This document shows positions 45,959 through 53,928 of a stretch of DNA of 64,000 nucleotides, one piece after another. This stretch comes from GCA-2794515 sp033763335 (GTDB lineage Bacteria; Chloroflexota; Anaerolineae; Aggregatilineales; Phototrophicaceae). A program made the translations under genes and the position numbers. The notes beneath the pieces are model-generated. The model was given only the letters and a program-made list of their open reading frames with translations, made no database searches and was not told where the DNA came from. Each line of letters begins with the position of its first letter. Position 1 is the first letter of the stretch. The stretch is taken from the NCBI GenBank assembly GCA_033763335.1, contig JANRKU010000051.1, positions 1-64,000 on the forward strand, read 5' to 3'.

Positions 45959-46779
45959 TCATAAAACTCGCCCTTTTAATTGCCACAACACTGCTGGTTT
46001 TATTGTCTAGTGGCTCTACACTTACATCTAAACTGGAAAATGCTGATTATTTAAAATTGATAACACCAGAAGCATCGTGCGGGGTACTTTATCCCGGTAA
46101 TACAATAGATGCGATGCGGTGTATTGAAGGAGCTCTAGGTGCCACCAGAGCATATGCGTTTAAAAATCACCTTGATAGGGTGATGGAAGAATTTGGAACC
46201 CTTGAATGTTGGTTCATTGGTATTAATTGCCCAAAACCAAATCTTGGCACAATACCCAGTTCCCCACCACAAATTCAAAATCTACCAATGCCAAGTCCTC
46301 TTGAAAATGACTATTTCAGAGATTTGTGGGATTATTTTCAGCGAGTTCTTCCACGGATTAATTTCGCTGATCCCGATGAACCTGATAACACTATCCTCGT
46401 TTCACATTATACAACCGAGTCAAGTGCTACTAAAATTTTAGCCGATAAAATTATAGACCCATCTTTCTCTGTTCGTGAACAACATGTTTATGTCTTTGAA
46501 GGACGCTCAAATACAGAAAGAGCCCAAGAGGCTGGTGCGGTTTTTGTAGAGGCTCGTATTGTATTTTATGCAAGACCGTCAGAATTGGTACTCGACCCAG
46601 AACAATCTAAGAGGCTGTCACTACAAAGATCTAACACAGATCCTTTAAGTATTTTTAATGTGACTGTCATTGGAGAAGCTAGAATGTTCATATTACCTGG
46701 ACCAGTTGATTTGAGCTGGCGTCAACCCTGTATTGAAAGACCTACAGGTTTCTTTGGCACATGGTCGAGATGTCCGTGA
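45784..46779 (+). CDS. Orphan toxin tip with linker homology; HYD1-type ADP-ribosyltransferase-like
   Basis: An open frame runs from just after a TAG (45781-45783) to 46779, about 331 residues, but has no convincing start codon; the first candidate is GTG 45865. The first 58 residues match the large toxin's linker, followed at once by its own membrane segment (IIKLALLIATTLLVLL) and a new tip. Its HYTTESSATKILADKIIDPS (His208/Tyr209 of this frame) and HVYVFEGR fit the HY-starting core of polymorphic Tox-ART-HYD1 domains, which are predicted to ADP-ribosylate proteins. It is probably a silent replacement cassette, expressed only if it recombines with the large toxin. Confidence 0.75.
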   Translation, partial: AQQATQAQNATANWDANQLKQTEATETVMLAGKQSQANKNYWAAYAIWKVKVAEAQARIIKLALLIATTLLVLLSSGSTLTSKLENADYLKLITPEASCGVLYPGNTIDAMRCIEGALGATRAYAFKNHLDRVMEEFGTLECWFIGINCPKPNLGTIPSSPPQIQNLPMPSPLENDYFRDLWDYFQRVLPRINFADPDEPDNTILVSHYTTESSATKILADKIIDPSFSVREQHVYVFEGRSNTERAQEAGAVFVEARIVFYARPSELVLDPEQSKRLSLQRSNTDPLSIFNVTVIGEARMFILPGPVDLSWRQPCIERPTGFFGTWSRCP

Positions 46780-46796
46780 TTTATAATAAGGATATA

Positions 46797-47456
46797 ATGA
46801 TGAGAATAATACTTGAAGATGTAACTTTCAACGGCGACTTATCTATTGTTGATAGAATAGAAAAACCAAAAGTTCAGCTAAGTCTATCGAATCATGAATT
46901 TGAGTTTGGTAAAGTTTACCATCTCACATCAGAAAATCATTGGGATATGTGGGCATTAAGTCTATTAATTGGCGGGGCAATTGTAGAACAATCAGGTGTG
47001 TTTAAGATAGATGAACATATCTATTCTGCAGCTCAGCGCAGAAAAATATCATGGCTTGTACGTTATGAAGAGGTAAGGCGGTTTGGGCTGTTTACGCAAA
47101 CTGTTAAAAACCAAGTTATTGCTGGAATTAAAAAAGGAAATCGCTATGGTTTATCTGAGCAAGACTTTATTCAACATTTTAAGTTGACACCGCAACGATA
47201 TGTTCGATATTTACGACAACAAAGTGCAGAAGCATGGTCTTCTAGTTGCGTTATTGGATTAGCTCATGATAAACAAATTTTTTGTTTTCCACCATTAGAA
47301 TATGGAATGGGATCTCTAGAATTTGTCAAAATGCATGGTAAAAAGTGGTTTTTTGATATGCTAAAATTCATGAAATCTCTGAATTGCCTTATTTTATTGC
47401 CTTTGCCAATAGATATGGAAACAGGTGATTTTTGTGATGCAATTGTGAAAATTTAA
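46797..47456 (+). CDS. Candidate immunity protein for the orphan tip (ABC-like?)
   Basis: 219 residues from ATG 46797 with AAGGA 4 bases upstream, 17 bases after the orphan tip. The opening MRIILEDVTFNGDLS..., GKVYHLTSENHWDMWALSLLIGG and later LTPQRYVRYLRQQSAEAW resemble the outline of an ABC ATPase domain in which the Walker A lysine region is lost. This is only a shape impression. Being behind the ADP-ribosyltransferase-like tip, it is the natural immunity candidate. Confidence 0.5.
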   Translation: MMRIILEDVTFNGDLSIVDRIEKPKVQLSLSNHEFEFGKVYHLTSENHWDMWALSLLIGGAIVEQSGVFKIDEHIYSAAQRRKISWLVRYEEVRRFGLFTQTVKNQVIAGIKKGNRYGLSEQDFIQHFKLTPQRYVRYLRQQSAEAWSSSCVIGLAHDKQIFCFPPLEYGMGSLEFVKMHGKKWFFDMLKFMKSLNCLILLPLPIDMETGDFCDAIVKI

Positions 47457-47559
47457 GTCATTAAAATCGCATATTGTTTCGATATAAATCTCGGCAACTT
47501 TGTTGTAAACCCCTACTATAAGGGTGAATAACTAACAGGAACAGTTCGAATGGATAATA

Positions 47560-47637
47560 AATGAAACCAAAAGCCTGTGGCTAAAAATGGCACTCCAAGT
47601 CGGCAAAACCATCCCCGAACCCGAATTGGTGCGCTAA
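47560..47637 (+). pseudogene. 3' remnant of hicB
   Basis: The frame NETKSLWLKMALQVGKTI followed by PEPELVR and a stop repeats the last 25 codons of intact HicB (48411-48644) with few changes, and the similarity continues past the stop codon. Nothing of hicA or the hicB start precedes it. This is a duplicated, truncated fragment left behind the toxin cassette. Confidence 0.75.
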
Positions 47638-47695
47638 TCCGCCAGCGCCGATCTCTACCAGATATAATTGGCTTCTAACTTGCTTCAACCTCTTC

Positions 47696-47839
47696 CTACA
47701 AGGTTACATTGCCATTGCTATCCATTTGCACAAGTTGTATCAATGCACTAAATCGCTTAAAATCCGCAATGTTCAGGGTGAATAATTTCGGGATACGATA
47801 CACCTGCATCGTCGCAACAATATTCGCATAATGGGTTTG
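47696..47839 (-). pseudogene. C-terminal fragment of a PIN-domain (VapC) toxin
   Basis: The reading QTHYANIVATMQVYRIPKLF...NIADFKRFSALIQLVQ is typical of the C-terminal part of a PIN nuclease, with Asp in NIADF. The N-terminal acidic residues are absent. It directly follows the antitoxin-like gene 47841-48062 on the same strand, so a toxin gene of the pair was partly deleted. Confidence 0.6.
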
Positions 47840-47840
47840 T

Positions 47841-48062
47841 TTATTCCCTATCGGGAATTGTTTCATCATCATAAAATTCTTCTCGGCGAATGAGCTCAAC
47901 ACCCGGTTGCATACCCCCTAAATCAAGCGGTGGTAAATCAACGCGCTTCTGTTCAGAAGTCGGTTTTTCAACCAGTGTATCCACCAACAACTTAACCAAC
48001 TCTTTGCGCTCTTCAGTGGTCAATTGAACAGCTCGCTCAAAAACTTCTGCCAGTGTCATCAT
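47841..48062 (-). CDS. Antitoxin-like small protein
   Basis: 73 residues. The helical MTLAEVFERAVQLTTEERKEL start and the acidic tail (EEFYDDETIPDRE) resemble short antitoxins that pair with PIN toxins, like those of the DUF2281-like group. AAGGTGA lies before its ATG at 48062. The PIN partner is broken (47696-47839), so it is an orphan antitoxin or a relic. Function by family likeness only. Confidence 0.55.
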   Translation of the reverse strand: MMTLAEVFERAVQLTTEERKELVKLLVDTLVEKPTSEQKRVDLPPLDLGGMQPGVELIRREEFYDDETIPDRE

Positions 48063-48124
48063 ACATTCACCTTTTTTATCCAGTATAGCATATGCTATTC
48101 ACCAAAATCGACTATACTAGAGGT

Positions 48125-48427
48125 ATGAGTAAACGACAAAAACGGTTACAAAAACTCCGCCAAAACCCTAAGAATGTTTCCTTCGATGAGCTTCGTGTTG
48201 TCTTAGAAGATTTTGGATTTGAACTCGTCCGTTCAAATGGCAGTCATCATTCATTTAATGTCATCATTAATGGTGAACCCCGCCTTTTTGTTGTACCCTA
48301 TAAACATCCTATCAAAGCGGTTTATGTTCGTGAAGCGCTTGACCTGATTGATAAAATCCAACAGGAACAAACCCAAACCACCCTTGAAGAGATACAAGAG
48401 GATGATGAAGATGCAACCAACGACTAA
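48125..48427 (+). CDS. hicA: HicA-family mRNA interferase toxin
   Basis: 100 residues from ATG 48125. LVRSNGSHHSF carries the GSHH motif of HicA toxins, with the catalytic His, within a double-stranded RNA-binding fold (FDELRVVLEDFGFELVR). The length is a little above the usual 60-90 because of a basic N-terminus and an acidic tail. It overlaps hicB by 17 bases. TATACT lies about 15 bases upstream of the start codon and could be its -10. Confidence 0.82.
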   Translation: MSKRQKRLQKLRQNPKNVSFDELRVVLEDFGFELVRSNGSHHSFNVIINGEPRLFVVPYKHPIKAVYVREALDLIDKIQQEQTQTTLEEIQEDDEDATND

Positions 48428-48644
48428 AGACCTAAATTACTTCTTATCACTACCCTACCCTATTGAACTCATTCCAGATGAAGATGGCTTCTGGTTTGCT
48501 CGGATTCCATTGCTAGAGGGTTGCATGACCAATGGGGATAGTCGTGAGGAAGCCTTGCGGATGATAGATGAAGCCAAAAGTCTGTGGTTAGAAACAGCAC
48601 TCCAAGTCGGCAAAACCATCCCCGAACCCGAATTGGTACGCTAA
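48411..48644 (+). CDS. hicB: HicB-family antitoxin
   Basis: 77 residues from ATG 48411 (or 48405). YPIELIPDEDGFWFARIPLLEGCMTNG is the HicB N-terminal fold with a degenerate RNase H shape, followed by EEALRMIDEAKSLWLE. A DNA-binding C-terminal domain is missing, as in many short HicB proteins, so autoregulation would be weak or carried out otherwise. It should bind and block HicA. A second partial copy lies at 47560. Confidence 0.85.
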   Translation: MQPTTKDLNYFLSLPYPIELIPDEDGFWFARIPLLEGCMTNGDSREEALRMIDEAKSLWLETALQVGKTIPEPELVR

Positions 48645-48795
48645 TCCACCAGCACCCCCAACAACACACGGATGAACTCTGTCACCATCAATGGGGTCAT
48701 CATCGGCTCAGGATACTCCCGCCTCGCCTCATCCATCATATCCCGTAGGTTTTTGGTCACAGTCTGCGGGGTATCCGTCACCACGGGTCGGGTAG
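48641..48795 (-). pseudogene. Possible C-terminal gene remnant
   Basis: The - strand is open over about 50 codons, ending in TAG at 48641, with residues TPQTVTKNLRDMMDEARREY and FIRVLLGVLVD. It has no start and no recognised family. It could equally be chance; it fills the gap after hicB. Confidence 0.25.
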
Positions 48796-48808
48796 TATTT
48801 TGAATAGT

Positions 48809-49051
48809 ATGGGTATTCCAATTGAACCTAAAATCTCTTCATCAAATCATAGTGATACTCTTAAGGAATTAAGACCATTATCTGAATATGAAATCAGAGA
48901 ATTTGTCACCTTTATTCTAAGTTATAGCAAAACCTTGAAAAGGCTGGCATACGACCTTACTCAAAACAATTACGACCTTGTGTCTTTTACCTACACAAGG
49001 TCGGAATTGGATTTACTGCAAGATGGAATTACAGATTGTGTTAAGATTTAA
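48809..49051 (+). CDS. Small hypothetical protein
   Basis: 80 residues from ATG 48809. The sequence is AT-rich like other island genes, and its central part (SEYEIREFVTFILSYSKTLKRLAYDL) suggests two helices. No ribosome site or family is clear. It is the last frame before the copA 3' end; it may be real or a fragment. Confidence 0.35.
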   Translation: MGIPIEPKISSSNHSDTLKELRPLSEYEIREFVTFILSYSKTLKRLAYDLTQNNYDLVSFTYTRSELDLLQDGITDCVKI

Positions 49052-49089
49052 CTTGTGGTGAAAATGTACTCAATATCGGAAATTTGTCG

Positions 49090-49124
49090 GTTATATCGCT
49101 CTTTTCCTCAATCGAAGTGAGTTG
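49090..49124. repeat. copA 3'-end direct repeat (candidate attachment-like site)
   Basis: 35 bases at the end of copA match 33558-33592 at 34 of 35 positions, in the same orientation. The stretch encodes the last ten residues and stop of CopA. Integration at a gene's 3' end, leaving one copy in the gene and one at the far end, gives this picture. Confidence 0.7.
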
Positions 49125-51586
49125 CTTACAACAAAGACAGAGGATGTCGCCATCGCACCTGCGGCAAGCATCGGCACGAGAAGCCCAATCATTGCAACGG
49201 GAATTAGGACAATATTATAGACAAATGCCCAAAACAAATTCTGGTATATCGTCTTCATCGTTGCTTTACTAAGTGCCACAGCCCGCACCACCCCACGCAA
49301 ATCACCACTCATCAACGTGACATCGGCGGCTTCCATTGCTATATCGGTACCAGTACCAATGGCAATACCCACATGGGCTTGTGCCAGCGCAGGGGCATCA
49401 TTAATGCCATCCCCCACCATCGCCACATACTGTCCATCAGTTTGAAGATTTTTAACGGTATTCGCTTTATCGGCAGGCAATACTTCTGCCAAAACACGAG
49501 TCACACCCACTTCTTTGGCAATCGCATCGGCAGTCCGCTGGTTATCACCTGTAATCATCACGGTTTGGATACCCAAGCGTCCGAGTTGGCTGATAGCCTC
49601 TCCTGAGCCTGCCTTGACGATATCGGCAATTCCGATAACACCAGCAACCACATCATCTACAACCACGACCACCGCCGTTTGTGCTTGCAGTTGAATTTGG
49701 GTAATCATCGCGCTCGCATCTGCGGAAATTTCGGGAAGATATTTAGGACTTCCCACACGGATACGTTTTTCATCTACCAAGCCAACCACACCACGCCCAA
49801 TATCAGCAGAAAAATCTTGTGGTTGAACAAGGGTGATGCCTTTTTCATTGGCATGGCGGACAATGGCTTCGCCCAATGGATGTTCGCTGGCACGCTCAAC
49901 ACTCGCGCCATAATACAAAACCTGTTCCGATGTAAATGGTGCTATCGGGATAATTTGGGTAACAGCAGGCTTGCCTTGCGTAATCGTACCCGTTTTATCA
50001 AAGGCAATCACTTTTAGGCGATGTGCGTTTTCGAGCGATTCGCTATTTTTGAATAAAATTCCCATCTCTGCCCCGCGCCCCGTCCCGACCATAATGGCAG
50101 TAGGTGTGGCGAGTCCCAATGCACAGGGACAGGCAATCACCAACACAGCAATGCTATGTAGCATAGCTTCGGTAAAATTGTTGCCGATAATCATCCAGCC
50201 AATAAAGGTCAGTGTGGCGAGTACCAACACCACAGGCACAAATACGCCTGATACCGCATCGGCTACCCGTTGGATAGGGGCTTTAGACCCTTGTGCTTGT
50301 TCTACAAGGCGAATGATTTGCGCCAATGCTGTCTCTGAACCGACCTTTTGCGCTTCTATCACCAATCGTCCTTGTTTATTCACCGTTCCGCCGATAACAG
50401 GATTACCGACTTGTTTGGTCACTGGCAACGATTCGCCTGTGAGCATAGATTCATCTACAGATGATTGCCCCTCAAAGACCACACCATCGGTTGGAATCCG
50501 TTCACCGGGGCGTACCAATAAATGGTCGTTTACCTGAATATCATCCACCGAAATTTCGACCTCATTCCCATCTCGCATCAGCAATGCTGTGCGTGGGGTG
50601 AGGTTCATCAACCGTTTAATCGCATCACTCGTGCGTCCCTTAGCACGCGCTTCGAGTAATTTTCCGAGTGTAATCAGGGTCAAGATAACCGCGCCAGATT
50701 CAAAATAGACATATCCACCAGATAGCCCTGCAATATTGAATACCGTCCCAATGAGGACAACAAGGCTATAGAGATAGGCGGCGCTAGACCCAATGGCAAT
50801 CAGGGTATCCATATTGGTGGTACGATTTTTAGCGGCTTTCCACGCCCCACGAATATATTGCCACCCCAAATAAAAATGCACAGGAGTAGCCAATACCCAA
50901 AAGACAAAAATCCAGCCTGCCCACATCGTCCATTCAGGAGGCATCATATTGGTGGTGGTATTGGTCATCGCCATACCCCCCATAGAGGTGGTTGTCGTTG
51001 TCTCTACAGGGACGGTGACAGTCATCATCACCATGTCACGGGTCATGCTCAAAACGACCAATGGAATACTAAATAATGCGCCAATCCATACAAGGCGTTT
51101 TTGATGTTGGATTTCGGCATCACGGATAGCCCGTTCTGTATCTTCTGGACGGGCAGAATCGGTGGTATTAATCACACCATAGCCGACATTTTCCACCGCT
51201 TTGACCATATCAGAACGGCGTATGACATTGGGCAAATAAGTCACAGTGGCGCGTTCTGTCGCCAAATTGACATTGGCAGATAAAATCCCGCCTTGTTTCT
51301 TGAGCGCACGCTCCACATTTTTCACACATGAGGCACAGGTCATGCCTGTGATAGGCAAGTCTATGGTGGCTTGTGCCACCCCATATCCAGCCGAATCCAC
51401 ACGGGAAATAAGACCTGTCATATCCACCAATGTGGGGTCAAATGTGATACTGGCGCGTTCTGTGGCGATATTGACATTAGCCACACTCACACCTTCAGTC
51501 TTGCTTAATGCCCGTTCCACATTTCGCGCACATGCGGCACATGTCATCCCTGTGATAGGCAATTCAATGGTTGCTTGTGTTGTCAT
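49091..51586 (-). CDS. copA: Copper-transporting P1B-type ATPase CopA
   Basis: 831 residues. Two heavy-metal binding domains (C16-x2-C19 and C84-x2-C87 of GMTCxxC), eight membrane helices with the metal-transporting CPC (Cys486, Cys488), the phosphorylated Asp530 in DKTGT, and the hinge GDGINDAPALAQA. A Met-rich, Thr-rich external loop lies between helices 1 and 2. It exports Cu(I) (or Ag(I)) from the cytoplasm. Its ATGA start overlaps copZ by 4 bases, and it is last in the metal operon. Its last 35 bases form one of the island's repeats. Confidence 0.95.
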   Translation of the reverse strand: MTTQATIELPITGMTCAACARNVERALSKTEGVSVANVNIATERASITFDPTLVDMTGLISRVDSAGYGVAQATIDLPITGMTCASCVKNVERALKKQGGILSANVNLATERATVTYLPNVIRRSDMVKAVENVGYGVINTTDSARPEDTERAIRDAEIQHQKRLVWIGALFSIPLVVLSMTRDMVMMTVTVPVETTTTTSMGGMAMTNTTTNMMPPEWTMWAGWIFVFWVLATPVHFYLGWQYIRGAWKAAKNRTTNMDTLIAIGSSAAYLYSLVVLIGTVFNIAGLSGGYVYFESGAVILTLITLGKLLEARAKGRTSDAIKRLMNLTPRTALLMRDGNEVEISVDDIQVNDHLLVRPGERIPTDGVVFEGQSSVDESMLTGESLPVTKQVGNPVIGGTVNKQGRLVIEAQKVGSETALAQIIRLVEQAQGSKAPIQRVADAVSGVFVPVVLVLATLTFIGWMIIGNNFTEAMLHSIAVLVIACPCALGLATPTAIMVGTGRGAEMGILFKNSESLENAHRLKVIAFDKTGTITQGKPAVTQIIPIAPFTSEQVLYYGASVERASEHPLGEAIVRHANEKGITLVQPQDFSADIGRGVVGLVDEKRIRVGSPKYLPEISADASAMITQIQLQAQTAVVVVVDDVVAGVIGIADIVKAGSGEAISQLGRLGIQTVMITGDNQRTADAIAKEVGVTRVLAEVLPADKANTVKNLQTDGQYVAMVGDGINDAPALAQAHVGIAIGTGTDIAMEAADVTLMSGDLRGVVRAVALSKATMKTIYQNLFWAFVYNIVLIPVAMIGLLVPMLAAGAMATSSVFVVSNSLRLRKRAI

Positions 51587-51795
51587 TGTTGACTCACTTG
51601 ATAACCTAGTTTTTCAATAGTTGTGATAATTTGTTGTGGGGTGACGAGGGTTTCGTCATATTCCACTTGGGTGAGTTGCTTGGGAAAATTCACATCGGCT
51701 TTGAGGATGCCACGCAAATCTTCGAGTTCACCTTCAATATTCATGGCACATGATGAACAATGCATACCTGTTACTTTGAATTGTTGTTTAGTCAT
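51583..51795 (-). CDS. copZ: CopZ-like copper chaperone
   Basis: 70 residues of a single heavy-metal-associated (HMA) domain. GMHCSSCAMN holds Cys13 and Cys16, the copper-binding pair, and the beta-alpha-beta pattern follows to LGYQVSQ. It would bring Cu(I) to the N-terminal domains of CopA. It follows the DsbD-like gene by 13 bases and overlaps copA by four bases. Confidence 0.9.
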   Translation of the reverse strand: MTKQQFKVTGMHCSSCAMNIEGELEDLRGILKADVNFPKQLTQVEYDETLVTPQQIITTIEKLGYQVSQQ

Positions 51796-51808
51796 TTCCT
51801 TACCTCCA

Positions 51809-52822
51809 TTATGAAATTTTAATCACGCCAGTATACATACCCATGCTACATGCAAACCGAATCTCACCCGCCTTTGCTGATGATGCAGGAATATCTATTG
51901 GTGTATTCCCATTCGTCGGGAGCATCATTTCTACTCCCAAACTCGGAATGGTAAATGCCAATTCACAGCCTTGTGCATTCTGCGTAATCATATTCAGGCG
52001 GATGGGCATCCCTATTTGAGCAAGTAACACATTGGGCGTATAGCCGTTATAATCGGCTGTTAAGTAAAATTCTTGCCTGCCATCCACAATCGTAGCAGAG
52101 ACGGCAGGTGGGTCTGGATTAAGCATCGCCAATACAATCCGACTAGGAGAAATGGGCGAATCGAGCAAAACCAGCCCCGCATCAAACGCCAACAAACCGA
52201 GCAATAACACCAAAGTAGCTGTCACAACTGAAAAAACGGCTTGCATCCGTCCGCGCAACTGGGTCGCACCCAATCCGAGTACAAAAAATACAGGTGTTGT
52301 CCCCAATGTGAAGGCGGTCATAATCGCCATTCCTTCAAATGGGCTAGATGAGCTAATTGCCAAAATCATCATAGATTGGGTTATGCCACAAGGGATAAAT
52401 ATCGTCATTGCGCCCAATATGGCAGGGGCAAATATTGTATCACTTTTGGCTTGAGCGCGAATTCTGCGCGTGATAAATTTTGGCGGTTTAATTTGCAAAT
52501 AGCGAAAAATAGGATGCACATCTAAAAGGCTAAAGGCAGTGGCAATCATAAACAGACCAGCCAGCACTTGCATAATACCCTGAACAGTCGGCGTAATACG
52601 GAAGGCTGTGCCTAATCCACCAAGCAGGAATCCGAGTATGGCATAGGAGACCAATTTCGCCCCCAAAAATGCCCCAACAGGCAAGGCAGAATCGGCAAAG
52701 GTCAATTTACCCTCAGACATATCGCCTTGCGAGAGTGCAGTCATCAATAAACCGCCCTGCACCGCAAGGCATGTTAGCCCGCCAGTGGTTAATCCTGTGA
52801 TAAAAACCAGTCCTAAGTCCAT
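51809..52822 (-). CDS. DsbD-like membrane protein fused to a C-terminal cupredoxin domain
   Basis: 337 residues from ATG 52822, preceded by GAGGG at 6 bases. The first 225 residues hold about six helices of the DsbD_2/sulfite exporter-like fold (GLTTGGLTCLAVQGGLL). The C-terminal 85 residues (EFYLTADYNGYTPNVLLAQIG...) are a cupredoxin-like domain, with FACSMGMYTGVIKIS carrying Cys and Met copper ligands. Such fusions occur in copper-handling clusters. It lies in the CopA operon, so it likely handles copper or thiol transfer at the membrane surface. Confidence 0.82.
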   Translation of the reverse strand: MDLGLVFITGLTTGGLTCLAVQGGLLMTALSQGDMSEGKLTFADSALPVGAFLGAKLVSYAILGFLLGGLGTAFRITPTVQGIMQVLAGLFMIATAFSLLDVHPIFRYLQIKPPKFITRRIRAQAKSDTIFAPAILGAMTIFIPCGITQSMMILAISSSSPFEGMAIMTAFTLGTTPVFFVLGLGATQLRGRMQAVFSVVTATLVLLLGLLAFDAGLVLLDSPISPSRIVLAMLNPDPPAVSATIVDGRQEFYLTADYNGYTPNVLLAQIGMPIRLNMITQNAQGCELAFTIPSLGVEMMLPTNGNTPIDIPASSAKAGEIRFACSMGMYTGVIKIS

Positions 52823-52845
52823 GTGCATCCCTCTTAATGGTTAGC

Positions 52846-53439
52846 TTATGCGCTCAATTCAACAATGAGCGACTCCATATAATCAATTTCGGCGGTTTGT
52901 GCGCTGATAATGGCTTCTGCGAGGGTGATGAGGTCGGCATGTTCAGCGCGGAGCAAAATCCGTTCCGCCATGTGTAAGGCATCATCGTGATGGTCAATCA
53001 TAGATTCCAGCCATGCAATTTCATACTCGACACCTTCTAACCGAGAAAGCCCCGCCATCATGCCCATCATCATTGGTGGGTCGGTATGTTGGGCGTTATT
53101 GCCGTGCATTCCACCCATATCATCTTGTGGCATCATCGGCATGGGGGTATATTCCACATCATACCAAGCCAATAGCCATGCCTGCATTTGAGCAATTTCG
53201 GCACTTTGCGCGGTAATTACGGCTTCGCAAAGCGTAACCACCGATTCAGTTTGGGCTTTATTGAGACAATCCATCGCCATATCCAATGCCATTTGATGAT
53301 GGTCAATCATTCCCTCCAAAAATCGAACTTCGGCGCGTCCTGCACGTCCATCAATGGGGGCATCGGCACTGACCGAGCCAATCATCAACACAAAGCTGAT
53401 AGCTATTAGTATGCACCGAATAGCATATTTGATACGCAT
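52846..53439 (-). CDS. Secreted DUF305 family protein
   Basis: 197 residues: signal peptide (1-26, ends VSADA), then two DUF305 helical repeats. Each has the same pattern: MIDHHQMALDMA and SMIDHHDDALHMAE, followed by ITAQSAEIAQMQAWL and ISAQTAEIDYMESLI. Between them lies a Met-rich and His-containing segment (MPMMPQDDMGGMHGN...). The His and Met residues suggest periplasmic copper binding. It follows merR by 30 bases in the metal operon. Confidence 0.85.
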   Translation of the reverse strand: MRIKYAIRCILIAISFVLMIGSVSADAPIDGRAGRAEVRFLEGMIDHHQMALDMAMDCLNKAQTESVVTLCEAVITAQSAEIAQMQAWLLAWYDVEYTPMPMMPQDDMGGMHGNNAQHTDPPMMMGMMAGLSRLEGVEYEIAWLESMIDHHDDALHMAERILLRAEHADLITLAEAIISAQTAEIDYMESLIVELSA

Positions 53440-53469
53440 AACATATCTCCTTAATTTGGGTGATAAAAC

Positions 53470-53886
53470 TCACATTTGCACATCATCATGTGCCAAATGG
53501 TCTAAAATAGGACATTCTTCAATAGGGTCTGTACCGCCGGGACAAGCATTGACCAAATCATCTAATAGCGATTTCATCATTTGCAAGGCGTGGATTTTTT
53601 GCTCAAGCGCAATCATTTTCTCTTGTGCCAATTGACGCACAGGCTCACAAGTGGCATCTTCGGCATATTTAAGGCTCAATAACAAGCGAATTTCTTCCAA
53701 CGAAAACCCCACTGATTGCGCCCGTTTGATGAAATGCACCCGTTCTACACTATCGTTATCGAATAACCGATAATTCGATTCTGACCGTGCAGGAATAGGA
53801 ATAAGACCATTCTGCTCATAATAGCGAATAGTCTCTGGGTGTACCCCACTCGATTTTGCCAATTTTCCGCGTGTCAATTTTTCCAT
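53470..53886 (-). CDS. MerR family metal-responsive regulator
   Basis: 138 residues from ATG 53886 (MEKLTRGKLAKSSGV). Helix-turn-helix LAKSSGVHPETIRYYEQNGLI is the MerR DNA-binding motif, then a long dimer helix and three Cys: C80, C115 and C125. A Cys at position 80 as well as the C-terminal pair is typical of the Hg/Pb/Cd/Zn (+2) sensors, whereas Cu(I) sensors like CueR have Ser there. It is first in an operon that looks copper-related, behind a long-spacer MerR promoter. Confidence 0.88.
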   Translation of the reverse strand: MEKLTRGKLAKSSGVHPETIRYYEQNGLIPIPARSESNYRLFDNDSVERVHFIKRAQSVGFSLEEIRLLLSLKYAEDATCEPVRQLAQEKMIALEQKIHALQMMKSLLDDLVNACPGGTDPIEECPILDHLAHDDVQM

Positions 53887-53928
53887 CATACCGCACTCCT
53901 CTTGGTGATTAGCCTGTTGTTATAAACA

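Noticed and set aside
45865..46779. Orphan tip as an independent gene starting at GTG 45865
   Set aside because: The linker homology extends in frame well upstream of this codon, to the TAG at 45781, and no ribosome site is present; a cassette is the better explanation.
33558..49124. Island as a prophage
   Set aside because: No capsid, portal, terminase, holin or integrase was seen; contents are defence and toxin genes.
49971..50537. 188-residue + strand frame inside copA
   Set aside because: It mirrors the conserved CopA coding sequence and shows no family pattern of its own.
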